From contig JAGBZX010000027.1 of the NCBI GenBank assembly GCA_017628025.1, forward strand, positions 1 to 43,813: 43,813 nucleotides of DNA. The letters run 5' to 3'. Position 1 is the first letter of the stretch. Each line of letters opens with the position of its first letter. Position numbers and translations under genes: made by a program. This DNA comes from Kiritimatiellia bacterium. Its GTDB lineage: Bacteria > Verrucomicrobiota > Kiritimatiellia > RFP12 > UBA1067. Below the pieces are notes generated by a model. That model was not told where the DNA came from and did not search any database. It was given only the letters and a program-made list of their open reading frames with translations. This document shows positions 16,526 to 24,408 of this stretch, piece by piece.

Positions 16526-17533
16526 ATGTTAGATTGGATGGATTCGTTAAAGGGTCGCTCTCTTTTGAGACTTGCTTCGTTTTCAGACGAGGAAATGAAA
16601 AATATTATTGATTTATCTGCACAGTTAAAAGCTCGTCGCGCCGCTGGCGTCAGAGGAGATCTTTTAAAGCGTAAAAATATTGCTCTTATATTCGAGAAAT
16701 CTTCAACTCGTACTCGCAACTCCACTTTAATTGCAGTTAGAGATGAAGGCGGTAATGGAGAATATTTGACGCGTCCTGATATCCATTTTGGCAAGAAGGA
16801 ATCTGTTAAAGATACCGCTCGAGTTCTTGGTAGAATTTACGATGGTATTCTTTTCCGTGGCTTTAAACAAAGCGACTGTGAAGAATTAGCAAAGTATGCT
16901 GGTGTGCCAGTTTGGAATGGCTTGACCGATGATTATCATCCAACTCAAATCTTTGCAGACCTACTTACCGTTAAAGAAAATTTCGGTACGTTAGATGCTA
17001 ATACCACAGTAGCATATGTTGGCGATGGCCGCAATAATGTTGCAAATTCACTTATGATGGGCTGTGCTAAATGCGGCGTAAGATATGTTTGTTGTTGTCC
17101 TTCAGAGTTAAGGCCAGACGAGGCGGTTTTGGCAGAAGCAGAAGAAGTTGCTAAGCGTAATGGCGTTGATATTCGCGTTTTTGATGATCCAAAAGAAGGT
17201 GTAAAGGGCGCAAATGTTCTTTATACAGATGTTTGGGTATCAATGGGTGAGGAATCAAAGACTGCTGAGCGTATTAAAATGCTTAAGCCATATCAAATTA
17301 ATATGGACTTAATGAAGGCTACCGGTAATATCGGTGGCAAACTTATGTTCTTGCATTGCTTACCAGCATTTCACGATTTTAATACTGAAGTTACGAAAGA
17401 CACTGGTGCGCTTGAGGTTACTGACGAAGTATTTGAGTCTCAGTATTCAAAAGTATTTGATGAGTCAGAAAATCGTATGCACACAATTAAGGCTCTTCTA
17501 GTTTCCTCTCTTACTGATAGGAGCAAAATCTAA
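16526..17533 (+). CDS. argF: Ornithine carbamoyltransferase
   Basis: Makes citrulline from ornithine and carbamoyl phosphate. The carbamoyl phosphate site reads EKSSTRTR, followed by an unusual NSTLIAV where most OTCs have CxFEV. KKESVKDTARVLGR, NGLTDDYHPTQIFADL, VAYVGDGRNNVANS, DVWVSMGEE and FLHCLPAFHD are diagnostic for OTC and resemble the E. coli type. The start was set at 16526 because GGAGGG (16513-16518) lies 7 bases before it; longer starts would run into plsC. The protein is 335 aa. It closes the overlapped block begun by purA. Confidence 0.92.
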   Translation: MLDWMDSLKGRSLLRLASFSDEEMKNIIDLSAQLKARRAAGVRGDLLKRKNIALIFEKSSTRTRNSTLIAVRDEGGNGEYLTRPDIHFGKKESVKDTARVLGRIYDGILFRGFKQSDCEELAKYAGVPVWNGLTDDYHPTQIFADLLTVKENFGTLDANTTVAYVGDGRNNVANSLMMGCAKCGVRYVCCCPSELRPDEAVLAEAEEVAKRNGVDIRVFDDPKEGVKGANVLYTDVWVSMGEESKTAERIKMLKPYQINMDLMKATGNIGGKLMFLHCLPAFHDFNTEVTKDTGALEVTDEVFESQYSKVFDESENRMHTIKALLVSSLTDRSKI

Positions 17534-17547
17534 GAAGGCATCTTGAT

Positions 17548-20500
17548 ATGAAACGTTTTTTTGGCGCGTCTTTTGTCGCCTTTTTATTGTTATTTAAGAT
17601 AGCAAATGCTACTGGGCTTTATGACGCATTTGTAAATCCGCCAGTATCTGCAGCTCCTCATGTTTGGTGGCATTGGATGAATGGCAATGTAACAAAAGAA
17701 GGAATAACAGCCGACCTAGAAGCAATGAAAAAAATAGGCTTAGCTGGCGCACAATCTTTTGACTGCGGTTGTGGTATTCCATTTGGCGGAGTTAAGTTTG
17801 CTTCTCCTCAATGGTATGAGATGATACTTCATGCTCATAATGAAGCAAAGCGTTTAGGGCTTGAGTTGTGTTTGGCTAATTGTAGCGGTTACTCTGCCTC
17901 TGGTGGGCCTTGGGTTAAGAGTGAAGACGCTATGAAGGAAGTTGTTATTGAGGAAGTAAGCGCATCGAAAGGCGAAAGTGTTTACTTACCTATCACAAGT
18001 GTTACTAATGGCTTTTATCGAGACATTGCTGTTGTCGCATTTCCGACGCCTAAAGGGATTTCGTGTCCGACTAGAAATATTACACCAAAAATTATAGTCA
18101 ATGATGATTCTCAAGTATATCTCTTTGCATTTTCAAATCTGACAGAGATTTCTGAATTAAAGTGTTCATTTAAGCCCAAAGGTATCTTGTGGGAAGACAA
18201 CGGTAGAGTTGATATTCTTATTGAAAAAAGCCTAGATGGCAATGCATGGGAGAAATGTTTTAGTTGCGTAGACAACGCTACTCCAAATTATTCAATATCA
18301 GATAAGCCACACTATCATGTTTTTGATAAAGTCAAAGCAAACTTCTATAAAGTAACTTTTAAGTATAAAGAACGTTGGTGCATGAATTCCGCTAAACTTC
18401 AAGAAGTTGAGCTAGGCACATTTATGCGCGTTGCCGGCTATGATAGTAGACTTCTTTTTACTGCACGCCAATCAGAAGATAAAATCCGTTTTAATAATGA
18501 CGGTGTTGTCGATATTTCAAGTGTGTTAGTTTTGCCGCCGAAGTTTGACGCAGCTTCAAAATTAGAGTGGCAAGTGCCTGACGGAAACTGGACTATCATG
18601 CGTGTAGGATACCGCAATAGTGGTCGCAAATGTTCGCCAGCTTCTGACTTTGGAGAGGGGTATGAAGTTGATAAGCTAGACAAAAATGCGCTTGATAGAT
18701 TCTTCGATTCATATGTTGCTAAATTAGTAAAAGTTTGCGGTATTGACCCAAAAGAAAATCCAGTTGGCAGAGCTGGTTTTAATGCTATTTTAGTTGATAG
18801 CTGGGAGGTTGGTTCTCAAAATTGGACACATGGTTTTGAGAAAACTTTTGAGAAAAAAAATGGTTATTCGCTATTGAAGTTTCTCCCATGTTTTACAGGT
18901 TTTGTTGTCGGCTCACTTGACGAGACGCTAAAGTTTTGTAAGGATTTAAGGAGTACTGTTGAAGAACTTTTTGCTGAAAATTACGCCGATAGATTAGCAG
19001 AGCGTTGTCGTCAATCGGGGTTAATGCTCTCTGTTGAGCCTTATTCTAGTCAGCCTTGTTCGTCAACTAGATATGCTCGAAATGTTCAGTTGCCAATGAC
19101 TGAATTTTGGTGTTCATCAACTCTGCCGTTGCAAACGGGTAATACTTGTAAGTATGTTTCGTCGATTGCTCATATTCATGGGCGTAAATACACAGGTGCA
19201 GAAAGTTTTACTACCCACCCAGAGGAAGCGGGTTGGCAGCAGACGCCGCGCCATTTCAAAGCAGTAGGCGATTTGACATATACTCATGGCGTAAATAGAA
19301 TAATCTATCATCGTTTTGCTCATCAGCCTTGGGTAAGTGAATATGCTAAGCCTGGCATGACGATGGGGCCTTGGGGGACGCATTTTGAGCGTACTTTGAC
19401 ATGGTGGGATTTTGCTTATGACTGGGTGAAATACCAAACTCGTTGTCAGTATATGCTCCAAGAGGGCAAGCCATCAGCTGACATCCTTTTCTATGTTGGC
19501 TCTAAAACTCCGCAAGACGCCATAGCCTCTGTTCGCGAAGGAGACAAGCCCAACTCTAATACTTACATACCTCGAGGTTATGATTATGATTTTATAGGTA
19601 CAGATTCGTTAAAGGATTTGACGGTAACAAAAGAAGGGCGCATCAAGACGCCAGGTGGTGTAGAATACGCGTTTTTAGCAATTCCTAAAGAAGAGAAGGT
19701 TTATTTAAAGGGTGCATTAATTGTTGCCCATGACGAGATTAGAGCAACTTTGAAAAACTTGAATATAATGCCGCGTTTTGAGTCATCTGATACATACTTG
19801 CATTGGATAAGTCGAGATTATTCAGAAGGCTCTGAGGCGTGGTTTATTTGTTCAGAAGATCGTCAAAATCCACACTCGGCAGAAGTCGTCTTAAGAGATA
19901 CTCAAAAATTTATTCCACAAGTTTGGAATCCTATTACAGGAGAGCGTTTTATACCTAAAAAATGGTCACGCTTAAGTGATGGTAGGGTAAAAATTTCTTT
20001 GGAGTTTGAACCTTCTGGTTCCTGTTTTGTTGTTTTTGCTCCTGATTCAAAGCTTGTTTCAAAAGAAAGAAAATATATAAATAAGCAAGATGTCATTCTT
20101 GATGGTCCATGGGATGTTTCATTTAGAGAGCCTCGTAGAGGTGCGCCTAAAGCGATAAAACTACTACAATTATGTGATTTATCTAAGCATGAAGAATCTG
20201 GAGTTAAATATTTTTCAGGCACATCTGTCTATAAGGCAAAGTTTGTAGTCCCCGAAGGAGATTGGCAAAAGGTAGTTATTGATTTAGGTAAGGTTGGTGA
20301 ATTAGCTAGAGTAAAGGTAAATGGTATTCAAGCGCCTCATCTGGTATGGATTGCTCCGTATCGAGTTGATATAACAAAATGTCTCATGGGAGCAAAAGAA
20401 GCAGATCTAGAGATTGAAGTTGTAAATACTTGGGTTAATAGAATTATCGGAGATGTTTTAGAAGACTTACCAATGGATTGGAAGTGGAAGGGGAGAAGAA

Positions 20501-20652
20501 TTGTGGAGATTCCTAAATTTGTAAAAGATGGTCAAAAATCTCCTAATGGTAGGCATACATTTTATACTTTTAGATTCTATTATAAATCAAATGCGAACAT
20601 GATACCGCCTTCTGGTCTTATGGGGCCAGTTAAAGTAACGTTCCTTAAATAG
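17548..20652 (+). CDS. Secreted GH106 alpha-L-rhamnosidase
   Basis: Predicted to release terminal alpha-L-rhamnose from pectin-like or rhamnogalacturonan chains outside the cell. Signal peptide at 1 to about 21. The GH106 opening is very clear: FVNPPVSAAPHVWWHWMNG, TADLEAMKKIGLAGAQSFD, SPQWYEMILHAHNEAKRLGL and NCSGYSASGGPW, followed later by ILVDSWEVGSQNW and AESFTTHPEEAGW with candidate catalytic glutamates. A C-terminal galactose-binding-like beta-sandwich starts near residue 850 (ILDGPWDVSF...GKVGELARVKVNG). At 1034 aa the length is normal. It lies 14 bases after argF without an evident promoter, so it may be read from the housekeeping operon. Confidence 0.93.
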   Translation: MKRFFGASFVAFLLLFKIANATGLYDAFVNPPVSAAPHVWWHWMNGNVTKEGITADLEAMKKIGLAGAQSFDCGCGIPFGGVKFASPQWYEMILHAHNEAKRLGLELCLANCSGYSASGGPWVKSEDAMKEVVIEEVSASKGESVYLPITSVTNGFYRDIAVVAFPTPKGISCPTRNITPKIIVNDDSQVYLFAFSNLTEISELKCSFKPKGILWEDNGRVDILIEKSLDGNAWEKCFSCVDNATPNYSISDKPHYHVFDKVKANFYKVTFKYKERWCMNSAKLQEVELGTFMRVAGYDSRLLFTARQSEDKIRFNNDGVVDISSVLVLPPKFDAASKLEWQVPDGNWTIMRVGYRNSGRKCSPASDFGEGYEVDKLDKNALDRFFDSYVAKLVKVCGIDPKENPVGRAGFNAILVDSWEVGSQNWTHGFEKTFEKKNGYSLLKFLPCFTGFVVGSLDETLKFCKDLRSTVEELFAENYADRLAERCRQSGLMLSVEPYSSQPCSSTRYARNVQLPMTEFWCSSTLPLQTGNTCKYVSSIAHIHGRKYTGAESFTTHPEEAGWQQTPRHFKAVGDLTYTHGVNRIIYHRFAHQPWVSEYAKPGMTMGPWGTHFERTLTWWDFAYDWVKYQTRCQYMLQEGKPSADILFYVGSKTPQDAIASVREGDKPNSNTYIPRGYDYDFIGTDSLKDLTVTKEGRIKTPGGVEYAFLAIPKEEKVYLKGALIVAHDEIRATLKNLNIMPRFESSDTYLHWISRDYSEGSEAWFICSEDRQNPHSAEVVLRDTQKFIPQVWNPITGERFIPKKWSRLSDGRVKISLEFEPSGSCFVVFAPDSKLVSKERKYINKQDVILDGPWDVSFREPRRGAPKAIKLLQLCDLSKHEESGVKYFSGTSVYKAKFVVPEGDWQKVVIDLGKVGELARVKVNGIQAPHLVWIAPYRVDITKCLMGAKEADLEIEVVNTWVNRIIGDVLEDLPMDWKWKGRRIVEIPKFVKDGQKSPNGRHTFYTFRFYYKSNANMIPPSGLMGPVKVTFLK

Positions 20653-20665
20653 AAAGGCAGCGAAT

Positions 20666-22030
20666 ATGTCTATAACACGAAGAAGTTTTATTAATGCAGC
20701 AGCATCATTTGGTGCGTTTAATATTATTCCAGCGAAGGTTATATTTGGCTCTCAGACGCCTTCAAATCAGCTCACGCGAGCACTTATTGGCTATGGTGTT
20801 ATAGCTAAGTCTGATAATCATCTTTATGACAAAAAGTCGCGTCTAGTGGGGCTTTGCGATCCGGATAAATTGCGCGTTGATAATGGCTTAGCAGACGCAG
20901 AATCTGCTGGTTGGGGTAAAATTAAGGCCTATAAAAATTTTATAGAATTAATCCAAGACCCAGGAGTTGATATCGTTCATATTTGTACGCCACCACACTG
21001 GCATGGGTGCATGAGTGTTATGGCTGCTCGCGAAGGTAAGGATATCTGGTGCGAAAAGCCCATGACAAGGACGGTCGGCGAAGGTAAGCGGGTTATGGAA
21101 TACATCAAGGCTAAAAAACGAATGTTTAGCCTTAATACATGGTTTAGATATAAAGACCCATTTTATGGTTTTGGTAAGGAAGTTAAATATGTCCGCAAAG
21201 TCGTAGAGAATGGTGTTCTTGGTGACGGGCCTGTTAGATGTGTCTTTGGTGCTGGTCAAGGATTTGCATGGAAATTCCATCATTCTGGCCGTGTTAATTT
21301 GCCAGTTCAAAAATGCCCTGAGACATTTGATTGGGACATGTGGCTGGGCCCTGCGCCTTGGAGGCCATATTCGAAGCACCGTTCTCACGGAACTTTTCGT
21401 GGGTATTGGGATTATGACGGTGGTGGAATAGGCGATATGTCGCAGCATTATCTCGATCCATTGCAGTATTTGCTTTGTAAGGACGAAACTAGTCCTGTGC
21501 GAGTGGATTATCAAGGCCCCAAACAGCACCCTGAGGTTGTTGGCAGATTTGATCGCATAACATTTAAGTATGCCGATGGAACTATAATAATCCTCGATGG
21601 CAATGAATCGCTTAAAAACGAACCTTTTATTACTGGTTCAAATGGCACAACGATTTGGCCTGTCAAAAACAAAAAAGGCGTTGTTGGGCTTTGGACAAAT
21701 CCGGGCGAAAATTCTGATAAAATGTTTGGCATGGTAGATGTTAATGGCAAGAGATTAGATTCAATGAAAATAGTTAATGACTTGCCTGATCCAGCCGCGC
21801 AGCAAACAGATTTTATTGATTCTGTTAAGAATCGCAAGCGCTTTTGCATTAACGAAGAGACGGGCTTCAGGAGTTGTACGCTAGCTAATCTTGCCATTTC
21901 TAGTGAGAGGCTTGGTCGTGGATTTGATTTTGATCCTGTAAAGCTTACTGCGAAAAATGACCCAGCTGCAGATAGATTTCTTTATCAATCAATGAGACAG
22001 CCATGGCTTGATGAATTTTTAAAAGACTAA
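20666..22030 (+). CDS. Tat-exported Gfo/Idh/MocA-family oxidoreductase
   Basis: NAD(P)-dependent sugar dehydrogenase-like protein with a twin-arginine leader (ITRRSFINAAASFGAF, residues 3-18), so it is exported folded, probably with its nucleotide. Family motifs are HICTPPHWHG, CEKPMTRTV (the EKP catalytic lysine near residue 132) and DYDGGGIGDMSQHYLDP with the conserved aspartate and histidine. At 454 aa it is typical of the large exported PVC and Bacteroidetes forms; some relatives cleave or oxidise glycosides. It lies 13 bases after the rhamnosidase, with GAAAGGCAG before the ATG, and may act on its products. Confidence 0.9.
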   Translation: MSITRRSFINAAASFGAFNIIPAKVIFGSQTPSNQLTRALIGYGVIAKSDNHLYDKKSRLVGLCDPDKLRVDNGLADAESAGWGKIKAYKNFIELIQDPGVDIVHICTPPHWHGCMSVMAAREGKDIWCEKPMTRTVGEGKRVMEYIKAKKRMFSLNTWFRYKDPFYGFGKEVKYVRKVVENGVLGDGPVRCVFGAGQGFAWKFHHSGRVNLPVQKCPETFDWDMWLGPAPWRPYSKHRSHGTFRGYWDYDGGGIGDMSQHYLDPLQYLLCKDETSPVRVDYQGPKQHPEVVGRFDRITFKYADGTIIILDGNESLKNEPFITGSNGTTIWPVKNKKGVVGLWTNPGENSDKMFGMVDVNGKRLDSMKIVNDLPDPAAQQTDFIDSVKNRKRFCINEETGFRSCTLANLAISSERLGRGFDFDPVKLTAKNDPAADRFLYQSMRQPWLDEFLKD

Positions 22031-22042
22031 AGGATATTATTT

Positions 22043-22579
22043 ATGAAACTACTGACATTTATAATTTCTATTACACTCTGTGCTATCCAGCTTTCAGCGG
22101 CGCCTAAAACTGATTACGAAAAGATGGCTCAAGCTAAGCCTGAAGAGAAGGGTGCTGCACTTCTTGGAACGAAATGGCACGCGAAAAATGCTCAACTTGT
22201 TGCGGATACTACAACAGATGAATGTCTAGAAATTTGGCTTTCATCTAAGGAAAAGTGCGATGAATTGCTTTCAAAAGTTCAAACAGGTTATCAAACAAAA
22301 CCTATTGATGCAATTTTAATTGCAGCTGTTACACAATATGTGATGAGATCTAATGTAGCTAAACGAGAACTTTGGGTAAAGTCGATAATTTCAAGATTGA
22401 ATATGACTATGGATTCTATGATTGCCCATTTTTATCTAGATCAACTTAGATGGTGTGCTAGTCAAGAGCATATTCCAGAAATTAAATCGTCAGTTTCTCG
22501 CATAAAAGATGTTGAGCTTAAAAAATTCTTGGATTTGCTTATTAGAGAAATTAAACGCGATTGTCCAGGCTTGAAATAA
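22043..22579 (+). CDS. Small secreted protein of unknown function
   Basis: No family recognised. The 178 aa have a clear signal peptide (about 1-20, KLLTFIISITLCAIQLSAA) and a mature part rich in predicted alpha helix and charged residues, with three cysteines in the mature chain. AAAGGA precedes the ATG. It starts 12 bases after the oxidoreductase and ends one base before hydF, so it is in their transcript. Confidence 0.75.
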   Translation: MKLLTFIISITLCAIQLSAAPKTDYEKMAQAKPEEKGAALLGTKWHAKNAQLVADTTTDECLEIWLSSKEKCDELLSKVQTGYQTKPIDAILIAAVTQYVMRSNVAKRELWVKSIISRLNMTMDSMIAHFYLDQLRWCASQEHIPEIKSSVSRIKDVELKKFLDLLIREIKRDCPGLK

Positions 22580-22580
22580 A

Positions 22581-23639
22581 ATGTCAACTTTAAACGAAAC
22601 ACCCTCGTCAAATAGGATTCATATTGCTTTTTTGGGTCTAAGGAATGCTGGCAAATCTACGCTCGTAAACAAATTTTGTGAGCAAGAAGTTGCGATAGTT
22701 TCCGATATTCCAGGAACTACGACAGACCCAGTGTCAAAGGCAATAGAAATACCTTTTCTTGGTCCTTGTGTAGTTATAGATACAGCAGGGTTAGATGACG
22801 ATGAAGGTGAGTTGGGTGCGCTTAGAGTTAAGCGGTCGCTTGATGTTTTATCAAAGACTGATATTGTCGTATGGGTAGGAGAAGGTCTAGAGAATTGGCG
22901 CGGTCGTATTGCCGTGCCCATAATTGAGTATAAACGCGATGATTCGGTTGAAGAATTAAGAAAGCGCATTTCGGCAGTGAGAATAGAGCGCGAGATTGGG
23001 CTACTAGAAGGTCTTGCTTTTAGCGGTGATAAGGTTGTTCTTGTTTGCCCTATTGACTCATCTGCTCCAAAGGGTCGATTAATTTTGCCGCAAGTTCAAG
23101 TATTGCGAGAATGCCTTGATAATCATATAATTGCCATGGTTTGCCAACCAGAAGAATTATCAAGGATAGTTTGTGATGCTACTTTAGTTATTACAGATGC
23201 ACAGGCATATAGTAAGGTTCGTAAAGTTCTTGAAGAAGTTAACTCAAATATTAGAGTAATATCTTTTTCTGAATTATTTGCGCGTCAAAAAGGTGATTTA
23301 GACGAATATCGCAAGGGGCTTGAGGCGATATTTAATTTAAAGGAAGGCGACAAGGTTTTAGTTGCTGAAGGGTGTACTCATCATCGTCAATGTGATGATA
23401 TAGGTTCAGTTAAAATTCCAAGAGCATTAGAGAAGCTAAGCGGAGTGAAGCTTCAATTTGTATTTGCTAGTGGCGCAGATTTTCCGATAGATAAAGATGC
23501 GTTTAAGTTGGCTGTTCATTGCGGAGGGTGTATGCTAACGGCTCGAACGGTTAAAAGTCGCATCGCAAAAGCAAAGGAAGCAAGCGTGCCAATAGTTAAT
23601 TATGGCATGGTGCTATCTACTGCCGCTACAACAGCTTAA
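22581..23639 (+). CDS. hydF: [FeFe]-hydrogenase maturation GTPase HydF
   Basis: Scaffold protein that carries and delivers the 2Fe subcluster to [FeFe] hydrogenase. The N-terminal GTPase has GLRNAGKST (P-loop), VSDIPGTTTDPV (switch I) and IDTAGLDDDEGELG (G3). The C-terminal cluster domain has EGCTHH (C265), then HCGGCM (C314, C317), matching the three cysteine ligands known in HydF, followed by VPIVNYGM. At 352 aa it is about 50 residues short, and the usual NKxD (G4) motif is not visible where expected (VPIIEYKRDDS instead). HydE, HydG and the hydrogenase are not in the window. The gene implies an anaerobic, H2-forming or H2-using lifestyle. Confidence 0.92.
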   Translation: MSTLNETPSSNRIHIAFLGLRNAGKSTLVNKFCEQEVAIVSDIPGTTTDPVSKAIEIPFLGPCVVIDTAGLDDDEGELGALRVKRSLDVLSKTDIVVWVGEGLENWRGRIAVPIIEYKRDDSVEELRKRISAVRIEREIGLLEGLAFSGDKVVLVCPIDSSAPKGRLILPQVQVLRECLDNHIIAMVCQPEELSRIVCDATLVITDAQAYSKVRKVLEEVNSNIRVISFSELFARQKGDLDEYRKGLEAIFNLKEGDKVLVAEGCTHHRQCDDIGSVKIPRALEKLSGVKLQFVFASGADFPIDKDAFKLAVHCGGCMLTARTVKSRIAKAKEASVPIVNYGMVLSTAATTA

Positions 23640-23671
23640 TCAAACATAAATTTGATGAAGTAAAAGAGCGC

Positions 23672-23696
23672 TTTGACGAAAAACCGGTGCGTCAAA
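23672..23696 (+). terminator. Possible weak hairpin after hydF
   Basis: TTTGACG and CGTCAAA pair across an 11-base loop about 32 bases after hydF. There is no U-tract, so it is at best a weak or factor-dependent terminator, or a structural repeat. Confidence 0.25.
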
Positions 23697-23806
23697 ATCG
23701 GGTCTCTTCCGCCTTTTCCTCCGCCGCTGTGAAGGCTTACGAATCATCCCCACCACCTCCGCTTGGAGATGTTTATGCGACTTATTTCTGTAGTATACTT
23801 AGAAGA

Positions 23807-23833
23807 GAGATTTTTCCGCATACAATTCTCATT
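23807..23833 (+). repeat. 27-base dispersed repeat, copy 1
   Basis: Begins GAGATTTTTCCGCA and ends AATTCTCATT. It matches copy 2 at 25 of 27 positions. The ends (GAGA/TCTC) can pair, so each copy can fold into a small imperfect hairpin. Confidence 0.7.
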
Positions 23834-23937
23834 ATTCTGATAAATTGTTGTTTTTGAGAGGTATGTTTGATTTTCTTCAAGTTTCTCCGAATCTCCTAAA
23901 CTCCAAATCTCCCAGTTAGCGTAAGCAATATTAGTAT

Positions 23938-23964
23938 GAGATTTTTCCGCAGATAATTCTCATT
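23938..23964 (+). repeat. 27-base dispersed repeat, copy 2
   Basis: Same orientation as copy 1, differing at two positions in the centre (GAT for TAC). Confidence 0.7.
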
Positions 23965-23985
23965 TTTAGCATAGGGATATTTTTA

Positions 23986-24044
23986 GACAGGATTAACAGG
24001 ATTAACAAGATTTATGCTGCGATAAGAATCCTGCCAATCCTGTC
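23986..24044. repeat. Inverted repeat of the GACAGGATT type
   Basis: Left arm 23986-24003 contains GACAGGATT and AACAGGATT in tandem. Right arm 24027-24044 is its reverse complement at 16 of 18 positions. The loop is 23 bases. Similar ACAGGATTAACAGGATT intergenic elements are scattered in many environmental genomes (recalled, not searched). Confidence 0.75.
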
Positions 24045-24114
24045 AAAACCAGTTGTGACAGAACTTATTGGTTTTAAGTTCATTCCAAGTGCTGAGAGTA
24101 TGTTGCGAATGTCT

Positions 24115-24271
24115 TCAAAGGAGCTTTGCGCGAGATTTGCCGCGCTTCTCCATCAGTTTGACGCTTTTCTTGAAGCGGGTAGTCGCCTTGACTATTCATG
24201 CCGATATCGTCGAAGAAATCTTCGGCTTCGGCTTTCAGATTCTCATCCATACGGATTGTTATGGTAGTTTT
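24115..24271 (-). pseudogene. Remnant of a RelB/DinJ antitoxin and RelE/YafQ-like toxin
   Basis: On the minus strand 24271-24194 reads KTTITIRMDENLKAEAEDFF then DDIGMN. This is the N-terminal ribbon-helix-helix part of a RelB/DinJ antitoxin, but no ATG or ribosome site precedes it. In another frame, 24195-24118 reads IVKATTRFKKSVKLMEKRGK then SRAKLL and a TGA, resembling the start of a YafQ/RelE-type toxin (TTRFKKDLK...KRG). The antitoxin's C-terminal half, the toxin start and the toxin's catalytic half are missing, so an internal deletion seems to have joined the two heads. Both pieces are short, so the toxin part is less sure than the antitoxin part. Confidence 0.65.
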
Positions 24272-24275
24272 GTAA

Positions 24276-24300
24276 AATGAGAATATTGTGCGGAAAATTC
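24276..24300 (-). repeat. Inverted copy 3 of the dispersed repeat
   Basis: The reverse complement reads GAATTTTCCGCA then a variant of ATTCTCATT, matching copies 1 and 2 with small gaps. With copy 2 it brackets the 18-base inverted repeat and the toxin-antitoxin remnant (23938-24300). Confidence 0.55.
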
Positions 24301-24334
24301 TTGTCGCGTTGTACCATTTTTATGCTCTTTTCAA

Positions 24335-24364
24335 TTGACTTTTGTCATAGTTTTTTGATATACT
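24335..24364 (+). promoter_or_regulatory. Promoter of the small basic protein-prmA operon
   Basis: TTGACT (24335-24340), an 18-base spacer, then TATACT (24359-24364) preceded by TGA. The leader would be about 38 nt and contains GAGAGGAA before the ATG at 24409. It is among the best promoters in the window. Confidence 0.75.
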
Positions 24365-24408
24365 TACGGGAAGTAACAGATAACTAGATTTCGAGAGAGG
24401 AATTGATC

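Larger units (their letters stand above)
23640..24408. other. Gene-poor interval with repeats and a decayed toxin-antitoxin locus
   Basis: The only gap longer than 300 bases. It contains a small hairpin (23672-23696), two direct and one inverted copy of a 25-27-base repeat, an 18-base inverted repeat (23986-24044), remnants of a toxin-antitoxin pair on the minus strand, and the promoter of the next gene at its right end. I see no intact gene in it. Confidence 0.75.

Noticed and set aside
24055-24267. Plus-strand 70-codon frames in the gene-poor gap
   Set aside because: They are the reverse side of the toxin-antitoxin remnant. The minus-strand translation gives recognisable family motifs and the plus-strand ones do not.
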